Assembly (NCBI GenBank): GCA_001770725.1
Contig: MERU01000007.1
Location: 1 to 64,000 of the forward strand
Direction of reading: 5' to 3'
DNA length: 64,000 nt
Source: Burkholderiales bacterium RIFCSPHIGHO2_01_FULL_63_240
Lineage (GTDB): Bacteria; Pseudomonadota; Gammaproteobacteria; Burkholderiales; Burkholderiaceae_C
The notes under the pieces were generated by a model. That model was not told the DNA's origin. It made no database searches and saw only the letters and a list, made by a program, of their open reading frames with translations. Of the stretch, positions 1 to 6,970 are shown piece by piece. The first letter of the stretch is position 1, and each line of letters starts with the position of its first letter. Both the position numbers and the translations under genes were made by a program.

Positions 1-35
1 TCTTCGGCTTGCATCTGTTGGAATCTTCTAGTCAT
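1..35 (-). CDS. Possible 5' end of a leftward gene running off the window
   Basis: Reading leftward, an ATG at 35-33 opens a frame that stays open to the window edge and encodes MTRRFQQMQAE. An AAGG stretch lies 8-11 bases upstream. Just before the ATG is an imperfect hairpin (arms 40-49 and 55-64, nine of ten bases paired). In integrons the integrase gene commonly lies beside the first recombination site and is read away from the cassettes, so this is where intI could be. The eleven residues do not resemble an integrase N-terminus that I recognise, so identity is open and the frame may be chance. Confidence 0.22.
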   Translation of the reverse strand, partial: MTRRFQQMQAE

Positions 36-181
36 CGTCACACCTTACCGGAGGGGCAAGGTGTTGCACTTCAGATTTGAGACCGCCCTGTCTAAAACAA
101 TTGCACCAAAACACTCATGGAGGGCAAAGTTGATGCGAAACAAGCACTTGTGGGTTGCCCGCTGTGGGAGCTTTGGCTGTT

Positions 182-229
182 TAGACCAAGATGGCTCATA
201 AACGCGGGTTGGTCTATTTGTAGTTAGGC
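182..229 (+). other. Integron recombination core site (attI or degenerate attC)
   Basis: GTTAGGC at 223-229 matches the integron core GTTRRRY and sits 9 bases before the first cassette gene, the same spacing as in the next cassette. An 8-bp inverted repeat (182-189 with 209-216) precedes it, but no clear R'' box (RYYYAAC) pairs with it. It is therefore either an attI site or a decayed attC. The sequence fits the leading boundary of the cassette that ends at 803. Confidence 0.5.
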
Positions 230-238
230 TTTGATTCC

Positions 239-592
239 GTGCTAATCAGTAAACAGATCTGCATCACAACAAAAGCCCATCACGAACAGGATATCCAATT
301 GAGAGCACCTACTGCGGCCAAGATCATCTTCATCACAGTATTGAACGTTCTCATCGTGAGTTGCACTTCAGTTTTAAGTGTCAACGGAAATGGAACGGCC
401 GGCGGAATGTGTTGGATTCAAGGTGCCGGCTTGGTCTGGGTGTTGGGATTTTCTATTCGCGCATATTTTGTCGCAACAACTGGCAACGAGAAGGCCGCAA
501 TTGAAATCGCAGCCTCATCACTGCTTTACGGATTCGCTGCGGCGCTGGTATTCGGTCTCCTTTGGGACATTATAAAAACCTTCGTGAAATGA
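239..592 (+). CDS. Cassette-borne small membrane protein, unknown function
   Basis: An unrecognised protein of 117 residues starting at GTG, 9 bases after the GTTAGGC core site, the placement typical of an integron cassette gene. It has three hydrophobic stretches: roughly residues 27-46, 57-78 and 90-113, so it is probably an inner-membrane protein. A later start (near residue 20) would leave the membrane segments intact. Base composition is clearly lower in GC than the chromosomal genes further right. The gene is followed by about 100 bases of spacer and then attC. No family assignment is possible from the sequence; a role in stress adaptation or phage/toxin interaction would be speculation. 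Confidence 0.6.
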   Translation: MLISKQICITTKAHHEQDIQLRAPTAAKIIFITVLNVLIVSCTSVLSVNGNGTAGGMCWIQGAGLVWVLGFSIRAYFVATTGNEKAAIEIAASSLLYGFAAALVFGLLWDIIKTFVK

Positions 593-692
593 GTTCAGTG
601 CCCCTCGTGACAAGGGCGCTCTCCCGACTTTTGTGGTCACTTGAACCTAACGCCATTTGAGTGAACTTGATACCCCCTGCCTACGCGCCCCA

Positions 693-809
693 GCCTAACT
701 GTAGGTTCAACTCGGACGCCAACACTGGCCATGCCTTCGGCATTTTTATGGCCAGTGTTGGTACCCTGCGCGCTACGCGCTCCGGCGCCGGTTAACCTGG
801 GCGTTAGGC
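693..809 (+). repeat. Integron attC site 1
   Basis: A complete attC: R'' box GCCTAAC at 693-699, R' box GTTAGGC at 803-809, and an imperfect palindrome between them whose centre is a perfect 14-bp stem (arms CCAACACTGGCCAT and ATGGCCAGTGTTGG) around a GCC-TTC-GGC type loop. Recombination would fall between G803 and T804. It closes the cassette carrying the 117-aa membrane protein. A second RYYYAAC-like box (ACCTAAC, 644-650) lies 43 bases upstream and may be the trace of an older site. The close match to the site at 1509 is typical of sedentary chromosomal integrons. Confidence 0.85.
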
Positions 810-816
810 CTCGCAT

Positions 817-1452
817 ATGACGACTGAAAAAGAGACCTACGCAATTGGCGTGGTCCTCGCCGGAGTTACCTGTTTTGCCTTGGGCATATCTTTCGGCGCC
901 AGCTTCCTCGGCCAAGCTAACGGCAAAAACTGGATTGACTTCCTATCTATGCTGGGCAGTTGGGTACCTGGAATTGGTGCGCTGATTGCTGTTGTTGTGG
1001 CTCTCACAATTGCTGATCGCCAAGCAAAAAATGAACACGATCAAGATGCCATTCGCTGCATCCACCATGCGCTTGCAGTTATCAATGACTTGCGGGGCCG
1101 AGTCCGCTCTGTGAAGCTCATGCTGACAGAAGGCGGTCGGCCTGTACTTGCTCTAACAAAAAATGCCGCCGCAATAGAGCGAAGATATGAATCACTCTAC
1201 GACCGAGAGATCTATAGACATGCCCCCGGAGAACTGGTCGACCTAATCACCAGCCTGTCTGGCTCATTCTTCGGTCTATCTGTACTCGTTGATGGAGTGG
1301 TGGCGCAAGGCAACCTGACACCTCAAACTATTCTTCCAAAAATTTCTAGCGGGAACAGTGCACCTTTGGCAAATACACTTTCAATGCTTGAGGGCAAGCT
1401 AGACACGCTCTTTGACGAATTCGTCAAGATCCGCGAGAAAATGTCTTATTAA
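817..1452 (+). CDS. Cassette-borne two-helix membrane protein, unknown function
   Basis: A 211-residue protein I do not recognise. ATG lies 7 bases after the attC R' box, as expected for a cassette gene; no separate promoter is evident. Two transmembrane segments are seen at about residues 9-31 and 45-66, followed by a charged, mostly helical soluble domain of about 140 residues that would face the cytoplasm if the N-terminus is inside. A hydrophobic patch (about 147-163) may be buried in the soluble part. The gene is closed by the attC at 1509-1620. Its AT-richer composition contrasts with the neighbouring chromosome and supports acquisition as a cassette. Confidence 0.65.
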   Translation: MTTEKETYAIGVVLAGVTCFALGISFGASFLGQANGKNWIDFLSMLGSWVPGIGALIAVVVALTIADRQAKNEHDQDAIRCIHHALAVINDLRGRVRSVKLMLTEGGRPVLALTKNAAAIERRYESLYDREIYRHAPGELVDLITSLSGSFFGLSVLVDGVVAQGNLTPQTILPKISSGNSAPLANTLSMLEGKLDTLFDEFVKIREKMSY

Positions 1453-1508
1453 AGAGTTTGGCTAAACGCTTTTATTCTCAACCTCAATGAATGTTCCTTC
1501 AAGCCCAA

Positions 1509-1620
1509 GCCTAACTGTGCGGTCAATCGGACGCCAACATGGGCCATGCCTGCGGCATTCTCATGGCCCATGTCGGTACCCTCCGCACTTCGTGCTCCGG
1601 CGCTGGTTGACTTGGGCTTC
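1509..1620 (+). repeat. Integron attC site 2 with degenerate R' core
   Basis: Closely similar to attC 1 along its whole length: R'' GCCTAAC at 1509-1515, central stem CCAACATGGGCCAT paired with ATGGCCCATGTCGG (one mismatch), and the same 3' half up to TTGGGC. At the place where attC 1 reads GTTAGGC this copy reads TTCTGTC, so the invariant GTT is gone. The site should be crippled for integrase-mediated excision. It is the last attC seen, so it probably marks the frozen right end of the array. Confidence 0.8.
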
Positions 1621-1667
1621 TGTCACACTGACCTGATAAATAATCACAAACCAAAAGGGAGTTGAGC

Positions 1668-2402
1668 ATGTTCGGAAACCTGTTCGGATCAAAGAAACCA
1701 GTCCAGCCGCCATCCCACCCTGACCCCGCGGCCGCAGCGCTCGTGGATGCCGTCCGGGCGCGCAGCAAAGAAGACCCTTTCGTCGGTGCCAAGGTGGGTG
1801 CCAAAGAGGTTTTTCAGCGCGTGCTCGTTGGCCTGAAGGACGCCAAGGGTGTGCACATCGAGTCCCTCCTCGTCGCGCTGGGCGCTTTGGCCGGCTATGC
1901 CTGCCAAGCCAGCCTCCGCGCACAGGCGTTGATCAAGGGCTTGCCGCCCGATTCGCCGTTCCACGTCGTGGGCACCGAGGACGGCAAGCGGTACTACTTC
2001 GGCGACCCCTTGAACAACCTGCTCGCCGGCGATCAGCATTCCGTCTGGAGCGTGGTGGGCGGCGCTGCCCAGCACGCGGGCGCGAGCGAGTTCCCGGACC
2101 TCAACGAGATCTTCCAGCACACGTCGACGGTGCTGGGTTCCGACCAATTCGGCGTGCCCCGCATGCCCGATGGCAAAAACGCCGGCGACCTGCCCGCGAG
2201 TTACCTGAAGGCCCTCTGGCCGCATCTCTTCCCCACGGTGAAGCTCCTTTGCCCCGATCCCGCCCACTGGCCGCTGCTCTTCGGCCTCGCTGTCCAGGAG
2301 GCTGTGTACGCCGGCAAGGAGGCGATCGACCCCGGTGTGGCGTTTCGCATCGTCATGGAGAGCGCGGTGCCCATGTCAAAGATTGACCTCTCCAGCCATT
2401 GA
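1668..2402 (+). CDS. Conserved-looking soluble protein of unknown function
   Basis: Predicted 244-residue cytoplasmic protein with no signal peptide or membrane helix. The ATG at 1668 is preferred over an in-frame TTG two codons upstream because a GGGAG ribosome-binding site lies 6 bases before it. N-terminus MFGNLFGSKK is lysine-rich, followed by a proline-rich linker and an alpha/beta-looking body. No catalytic motif was recognised. It follows the damaged attC, so it may be a third, now trapped, cassette or the first gene of the flanking chromosome. Its GC content is already close to the chromosomal norm, which favours the latter. Confidence 0.6.
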   Translation: MFGNLFGSKKPVQPPSHPDPAAAALVDAVRARSKEDPFVGAKVGAKEVFQRVLVGLKDAKGVHIESLLVALGALAGYACQASLRAQALIKGLPPDSPFHVVGTEDGKRYYFGDPLNNLLAGDQHSVWSVVGGAAQHAGASEFPDLNEIFQHTSTVLGSDQFGVPRMPDGKNAGDLPASYLKALWPHLFPTVKLLCPDPAHWPLLFGLAVQEAVYAGKEAIDPGVAFRIVMESAVPMSKIDLSSH

Positions 2403-2463
2403 CCCCATGCCGCCGGCCAGCGCCCCGGGCGTTGGTCGCACACCCCACGATCACTGAAAAATC

Positions 2464-2988
2464 ATGTCTGTGAACCGAAAAACCTATCCCTACAAACAAA
2501 AGTGGTGGCTTGGCCCCGCGTGCGTGGTTCTATTTGGCCTCTGCGCCTGGATGTTTTGGTTCAAGGCCCACCAGCCCCCGCGTGGGCTGATCATCAAGCA
2601 CCTGATTGAGTTGTCGCCGGGTGGGGCCCAGGTACTTCATTGGTCACTGTTCGCGGTATCCATGCTTTTTGTGGCCATGGGCGTGTTGGTGTTCATCATG
2701 TCTTTCAAGAGCGAGCGCCACATCACCATCTCAGCAACTTCGATTCGCGCGCCCAAAAGCGGGATCAGCAACCTGGAAGTTGATGTTCCGTTTGGCAGCA
2801 TCAAGTCTCTTCAGCTGCAAGAGGTTCAGCGACAGCGCTTTCTGCACATCCATCACGCAGGAGGGAAGCTGTCCATCGTTCAATCCATGCTTTCGTCGAA
2901 AGCTGAATTCGAAGAAATTTGCGCACTTCTATCTGCAAAAGTTCCTCGAGTCGCGGGGCAACGCACCGGCCATCCTGCAGGCCGGTAA
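2464..2988 (+). CDS. Two-helix membrane protein with C-terminal PH-like soluble region
   Basis: A 174-residue protein of unknown function. Two hydrophobic segments at about residues 17-31 and 57-80 form a hairpin; the C-terminal ~90 residues are predicted beta-rich, resembling the membrane-anchored PH-like (YdbT/DUF-type) layout of two helices plus a beta domain. That resemblance is an impression, not a motif match. It lies 61 bases after the preceding gene and 29 bases before the lipoprotein gene, so the three could be co-transcribed. Confidence 0.55.
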   Translation: MSVNRKTYPYKQKWWLGPACVVLFGLCAWMFWFKAHQPPRGLIIKHLIELSPGGAQVLHWSLFAVSMLFVAMGVLVFIMSFKSERHITISATSIRAPKSGISNLEVDVPFGSIKSLQLQEVQRQRFLHIHHAGGKLSIVQSMLSSKAEFEEICALLSAKVPRVAGQRTGHPAGR

Positions 2989-3017
2989 CGGTGTGATTTG
3001 CGCGTGAGGCTTTCCAG

Positions 3018-3644
3018 ATGAGGCTTACAGCCACCGTCATCCTCGCGATGTCGCTCTCCTTCGCTGGGTGTCAGCAAACTCCACCGAATCACGCCTGTTC
3101 AAGCCAGAACATCCAAAGGTTGACGAGTGCCGCTGATCTCCGTGCCATCGCAGAGCGGTGTGTGTCGATCATTGACGCATATGCGGAGGCAAAGGAGAGG
3201 TTGAACTCTTTGCCTCCACCGCAGCCATCTCGGCTGCAACTGACAGCTCACTTACCGGGGGCCGTCACAGAAATGGTGGCTTATGAAGCAGACGTGTTTT
3301 TTGATCTGCTTGAAAGTTACCCACCTGATTTGGCCTTCCAAAAACTTGAAGAGCTGCTTTCCCGGCTGAAGGCCGCTCATGAAGTGATTTCGGTTGAAGT
3401 CACGGGCTACGTGGACATGAATGAAGTCGAGTTCAGGAGCTTTGACTTGGCAAGAAAGCGAGCCCTGTTCGTTGCCAACTACTTCAAGGCGGCAGGCCTT
3501 CAAGCAGACGTTCTCATGACAATCAAGACAGCTTCGCCTCGTCACCCAGACACATTGGAAGGTCGGGCACGAGATCGCTCTGCGTCTGTCTTGGTGCTCG
3601 CACGCAGAGACAGGGTCAAGACACCCCTCACCCGAGCTCTTTGA
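3018..3644 (+). CDS. OmpA-like lipoprotein
   Basis: A 208-residue probable lipoprotein. The first 18 residues form a signal peptide ending in FAGC, an acceptable lipobox with Cys18 as the lipidated residue. The C-terminal half (about 118-198) has the layout of an OmpA/MotB peptidoglycan-binding domain: a beta strand 'VEVTGYVD', the helix 'LARKRALFVANYF', and the closing 'RARDRSASVLVL' with its arginines. It is shorter and more divergent than typical OmpA_C domains, so peptidoglycan binding is likely but not certain. The 3' end runs into the 21-bp repeat tract. Probable location: outer membrane, periplasmic face. Confidence 0.6.
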   Translation: MRLTATVILAMSLSFAGCQQTPPNHACSSQNIQRLTSAADLRAIAERCVSIIDAYAEAKERLNSLPPPQPSRLQLTAHLPGAVTEMVAYEADVFFDLLESYPPDLAFQKLEELLSRLKAAHEVISVEVTGYVDMNEVEFRSFDLARKRALFVANYFKAAGLQADVLMTIKTASPRHPDTLEGRARDRSASVLVLARRDRVKTPLTRAL

Positions 3645-3915
3645 CCCACGCGCCAGTCTTTTCCGGACACGATCCGAGTAATTTCAGACAAACGCCGAGC
3701 TCCAGCGCCCGCTGGCGCCCCACCGAGGTGCATCCGCCGAGCTTCGAACTCTGCCAGCCGAGCAAAAAGCCCCGCGCCCCGAGCAAAACACCCGGCCCGC
3801 CGCCCTCAGAGCTCCGCGCGCCACCCAAATGACTCGGCGCACCACCCAAAAAGCTCGGCAAGTCACCCAAAACCCATCGCAGGCCAGGCAGCGCCCCGAT
3901 CAAGCCACCCAACCC
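3631..3915. repeat. Degenerate 21-bp tandem repeat tract
   Basis: On the minus strand the clearest units are TTGGGTGACTTGCCGAGC-TTT, TTGGGTGGTGCGCCGAG-TCAT and TTGGGTGGCGCGCGGAG-CTCT, each 21 bases, followed by diverged units of the same length down to about 3631. About 11-13 units can be traced. The period is a multiple of 3, so a leftward frame of 137 codons is open across it and reads as a seven-residue repeat with a conserved Leu-Gly pair. I regard that frame as a by-product of the repeat. The tract begins inside the last codons of the lipoprotein gene. Confidence 0.65.
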
Positions 3916-3987
3916 GCGCACGAACAAAACCGTCGCACGCCACCAGCGAGGCGAAAAGGGGCGAAGGCGGTGTGCGGGCGGGCGCCT

Positions 3988-4022
3988 GGGTGGTGGTCCC
4001 GCTGAAAGCGGGACCACCACCC
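3988..4022. terminator. Perfect 16-bp hairpin, possible terminator or REP-like element
   Basis: GGGTGGTGGTCCCGCT (3988-4003) and its exact reverse complement (4007-4022) are separated by GAA. The stem is very stable. No T-run follows on either strand, so intrinsic termination is not assured. It lies between the rightward lipoprotein gene and the leftward diiron protein gene, where a bidirectional terminator would be expected. The remainder of 3916-4128 holds no gene I can support. Confidence 0.5.
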
Positions 4023-4128
4023 TTGAAGCCCGACCGCACATCGCCGCAGCCCCCGCCTCGCGTTCTCACGACAAAGCGCTCAACCCTGCGCACGCGGCCA
4101 AGTCAAAACCACCGCATGCCAAGAGGCC

Positions 4129-5085
4129 TCAAACCCCAGCCGTCTTCACCTCGGAAGAAGCAGCAGCAACACCACCAGCCGCCTGCTCCACCGACCGCAT
4201 CATGTCCTTGCGGAACCGGTTCAGCTCCTGAACGCTCGCGAAGCTGCGCCCCATCAGCGAGCCCAGGTTGTGCAGGATGCGCTCGACCACCTTGCCCTCC
4301 CACACCGCGTCGAACTGGATCTGGCGGTCCAGCCAGTGCTCCAGCCACTCCGGGTTGGGCAGGCGCGACTGGATCGTGTCACGCGGAAACAGCTTCTCGT
4401 TCACATGCAGGTTCGTCGGGTGCAGCGCCTGCGCCGTGCGCCGGGCGCTCGCCATCAGCACCCCCACCTTCGCGAACGCCGCACGCGCCTCGTCGCCAAA
4501 GCGGTTCAAAGCCCGCTTCATGTAGCGCAGGTAAGCGCCACCATGGCGGGCCTCGTCGCGCGCCAGCGTTTCATAAATCGCCTTGATGACGGGCTCGGTG
4601 TGCCACTCGGCCGCGCGGCGGTACCAGTGGTGCAGCCGGATCTCGCCGCAAAAGTGCAGCATCAGCGTCTCCAGCGCCGGCGCCGGGTCGAACTCGAAGC
4701 GCACCTCGTGCAGCTCCTGCTCGGTCGGCATCAGTTCGGGGCGGAAGCGCCGCAGGTACTCCATCATCACCAGCGAGTGCTTCTGCTCTTCAAAGAACCA
4801 CACGCTCATGAAGGCCGAGAAGTCGCTGTCGTCGCGGTTGTCGCGCAGGAACATCTCCGTGGCGGGCAGGGCGGCCCACTCGGTGATGGCGTTCATCTTG
4901 ATCGTCTGGGCCTGCTCGTCGCTCAACTTGCTGGCGTCGAACTGGTCCCAGGGGATGTCCTGGTCCATGTTCCAGCGGGCGGCTTCGAGTTGCTTGAACA
5001 GTTCGGGATACAGCATGACCTTCTCCAGGAGCGCGGCAGCGCGCGAACGGTGGGGCCGCTCCACGGCGGCCGGCTGACGTTTCAC
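4129..5085 (-). CDS. Ferritin-like diiron protein of the acyl-ACP desaturase type
   Basis: A 318-residue protein with the four-helix diiron layout of the soluble fatty-acid desaturase family (ferritin-like). Two metal motifs are visible: EEQKH around residue 99-103 and DEARH around 178-182, with additional glutamates (for example in 'CGEIRLH') at spacing suitable for a diiron centre. No signal peptide, so cytoplasmic. It may oxidise or desaturate an acyl substrate, but bacterial members of this family are largely uncharacterised and substrate is inference. It is leftward and precedes (is 78 bases downstream of) the litR-type regulator gene on the same strand, beside a lipid-modification module, which makes a membrane-lipid role attractive. 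Confidence 0.7.
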   Translation of the reverse strand: MKRQPAAVERPHRSRAAALLEKVMLYPELFKQLEAARWNMDQDIPWDQFDASKLSDEQAQTIKMNAITEWAALPATEMFLRDNRDDSDFSAFMSVWFFEEQKHSLVMMEYLRRFRPELMPTEQELHEVRFEFDPAPALETLMLHFCGEIRLHHWYRRAAEWHTEPVIKAIYETLARDEARHGGAYLRYMKRALNRFGDEARAAFAKVGVLMASARRTAQALHPTNLHVNEKLFPRDTIQSRLPNPEWLEHWLDRQIQFDAVWEGKVVERILHNLGSLMGRSFASVQELNRFRKDMMRSVEQAAGGVAAASSEVKTAGV

Positions 5086-5163
5086 GACAGGCTATACGCT
5101 TTTATGAGTGATTTGGATGTCAGGCCCTTTGCAGGCACGTGACAGTCCAGCAGTCAGGGGGGA

Positions 5164-6195
5164 TCAGGCCCTGCTGCCGTCTCCGGGTGCCACCCGGGCG
5201 TCGTGCCACGCGTGGACGGCCCTGCTCAGGCTGTTGAGGTCGTCTAGCACCAGCACCCCCGCCGGGGCCCGGCGGGCCAGCAGGGGGTTGCGCCCGCCTG
5301 CCCAGACCGCCACCCGGGCCGGCAGCCGGCTGCGGAAGGTGGGCAGCGCCTCCTGCACCAGGTGCGCCGGCGCCGAGGCCGAAAAGCTCAGCGCGACGAC
5401 GTCGGCCTGGTGGTGCTCGCAGGCCTCGATGAGGTCGGCCGTCGGGGTCTGGGCACCCAGGTTGATGACCTGGGCGCCCTGCAGCGTCAGCCAGCCTTCG
5501 ACCATCAGCAGGCCGAGCGCGTGCGGCTCGCCCGGGAAGGTGCTCAGCAGCACGCGGGGGGCCTGGGCGGGGTCGGTCGGGGGCAGGGCGTGGATGGCGG
5601 CATGCAGGCTTTGCTGCAGGCACTGGCTGACCCAGTGCTCCTGCGGCACCTGAAAGCGCCCGCGCAGCCAGCCTTCGCCCATCGCTTGCAGCAGGGGGGC
5701 GCAGGCGTCGGTGATGAAACGGGCCAGCCCCAGGGTGGGCACGGCCTGGGCCAGCAGCCGCTTGAGCCCGGCCACGTCGTGTTGGTCGACCCGCGCGAGG
5801 GCGTCGTCGACCCACCGCTCGGGCAGCGACGGGGCGGCGAACCCCAGTCGGGCCGGGGGCAGGGGGGCCGCGTCGGGGGCGCGCTCGCTCGGGCCGACCT
5901 GGCGCCCGCGCCCGGCGCGTGGGGGCTGCCCTTGCGCGTCGGCGCTGCGGTCGGCCAGGGTTTGCAGGTCGTCGGGGGGGAGGTTGACGACCCGTCCCGG
6001 GCGATGCCCCACGTCCAGGAGCCGCTTGATCACGCGCAGGCGCTCGACCTGCTCCATCGGGTAGCAGCGCTCGCCCTGGGTGTCGCGCGTCGGCAGGGGG
6101 AAGCCGTAGCGCTTTTCCCAGATGCGCAACGTGTCCTTGCTCAGGCCGGTGTCGCGTTCAACGGCGGCAATGGACATCATCAGGGCGCGTGACAT
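5164..6195 (-). CDS. litR: MerR family regulator with cobalamin-binding domain (LitR/CarH type)
   Basis: A 343-residue regulator. Residues about 6-75 are a MerR helix-turn-helix (IAAVERDTGLSKDTLRIWEK, then RYGFP). After a Pro/Arg-rich linker comes a helical cap (about 130-205, with 'QEHWVSQ') and a Rossmann-like B12-binding domain carrying GEPHALG, which fits the E/DxHxxG lower-ligand motif. Proteins of this family use adenosylcobalamin as a light sensor and repress in the dark. It is divergent from the peroxidase/flavoprotein/lipid gene run, which is the arrangement known for LitR-controlled light-response genes. An alternative ATG lies 15 bases downstream (residue 6) and would still retain the DNA-binding domain. 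Confidence 0.85.
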   Translation of the reverse strand: MSRALMMSIAAVERDTGLSKDTLRIWEKRYGFPLPTRDTQGERCYPMEQVERLRVIKRLLDVGHRPGRVVNLPPDDLQTLADRSADAQGQPPRAGRGRQVGPSERAPDAAPLPPARLGFAAPSLPERWVDDALARVDQHDVAGLKRLLAQAVPTLGLARFITDACAPLLQAMGEGWLRGRFQVPQEHWVSQCLQQSLHAAIHALPPTDPAQAPRVLLSTFPGEPHALGLLMVEGWLTLQGAQVINLGAQTPTADLIEACEHHQADVVALSFSASAPAHLVQEALPTFRSRLPARVAVWAGGRNPLLARRAPAGVLVLDDLNSLSRAVHAWHDARVAPGDGSRA

Positions 6196-6270
6196 GGCGG
6201 CGGGTGCATCCGAAAACGGGGTTGCTGCGTAATGCTCTGGGAGGGCCTTGTCCAGGCTGTTGAGTCCAGT

Positions 6271-6350
6271 TTGACATGGACAAAACGTTGTGTGACAAGA
6301 TCTGTACGGCTAATATAGAACAAACGTCCTGTTTTGACCAAGACAAAAAG
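6271..6350 (+). promoter_or_regulatory. Promoter with repeated operator-like motifs for the light/stress operon
   Basis: A strong sigma70-like promoter is visible: TTGTGT (6288-6293), 17 bases, TAATAT (6311-6316). Two direct repeats of TTGACNNNGACAAAA flank it (6271-6285 and 6334-6348), and a third GACAA lies inside the -35/spacer (6294-6298). CarH/LitR-type repressors are known to bind ACA-containing direct repeats over the promoter, so these are candidate operators. The AT-rich block is conspicuous in this GC-rich region. Confidence 0.6.
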
Positions 6351-6356
6351 GCTGAC

Positions 6357-6932
6357 ATGAACAACAAACTCTCTCGTGGGGCCCTGGTGGCTTGCGGCCT
6401 GGCCGGCCTGCTGTTCGCCGGCGCGGCCCAGGCTGCGGGCGAGGCACCGGCCTGTCCGCCCCTGCTGAACAAGACCTTCCCGCGCCTGCAGGATGAAAAA
6501 CCGCAGTCGCTGTGCCAGTACAGCGGCAAGGTGCTGCTGGTGGTCAACACCGCCAGCTACTGCGGCTTCACCGACCAGTTCAAGGGCCTCGAAGCCCTGC
6601 ACGCCAAGTACAAGGACCGCGGCCTGGTGGTGCTGGGCTTTCCGTCCAACGACTTCGGCAACCAGGAGCCCGGCTCGGCCAAGGAAATCGCCGAGTTCTG
6701 CACCAACACCTACGGCGTGAAGTTCCCCATGTTCGCCAAGAGCAGCGTGCGGGGCGACAACGCCAACCCGCTGTTCACCGAGCTGAGCAAGGCCTCCGGC
6801 ACGCGCCCGAAGTGGAACTTCTACAAGTACCTCGTGGGCCGCGACGGCCAGGTCATCGACAGCTACAGCAGCATGACCTCGCCCGATGACCGCACCCTGG
6901 TGCGCGACATCGAAAAGGCCCTGGGCCCCTGA
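6357..6932 (+). CDS. Periplasmic glutathione peroxidase family protein
   Basis: A 191-residue thiol peroxidase of the GPx family. ATG at 6357 is chosen because it gives a clean signal peptide (NKLSRGALVACGLAGLLFAG then AAQA); longer frames upstream would run through the promoter. The peroxidatic Cys lies in NTASYCGFT, and the KWNF motif with the conserved Trp/Asn is present. The Gln normally found in 'NQFG' is replaced (GFPSNDFG), a variant I believe is common in proteobacterial secreted members. It would reduce lipid or other peroxides in the periplasm. First gene behind the LitR-type promoter, so probably light- or singlet-oxygen-induced. A cytoplasmic paralogue is at 41987. Confidence 0.85.
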   Translation: MNNKLSRGALVACGLAGLLFAGAAQAAGEAPACPPLLNKTFPRLQDEKPQSLCQYSGKVLLVVNTASYCGFTDQFKGLEALHAKYKDRGLVVLGFPSNDFGNQEPGSAKEIAEFCTNTYGVKFPMFAKSSVRGDNANPLFTELSKASGTRPKWNFYKYLVGRDGQVIDSYSSMTSPDDRTLVRDIEKALGP

Positions 6933-6970
6933 CCTGTCCATGACAGGCGTCTGATCCGCGGAGGTCAACC

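Noticed and set aside
644-650. ACCTAAC as an alternative R'' box for attC 1
   Set aside because: The box at 693 pairs far better with the 3' half and aligns with attC 2; the upstream copy is mentioned only as a possible relic.
2403-2463. Possible third attC after the 1668 gene (GTTGGTC)
   Set aside because: No RYYYAAC partner and no palindrome in the 61-base gap.
3628-4041. Leftward 137-codon frame with a seven-residue repeat
   Set aside because: No ribosome-binding site, biased composition, and the openness follows from a 21-base repeat; kept only as a repeat feature.
6271-6316. TTGACA at 6271 as the -35 of the light operon
   Set aside because: It is 34 bases from the TAATAT box; TTGTGT at 6288 has the proper 17-base spacing. 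TTGACA is more likely part of an operator repeat.
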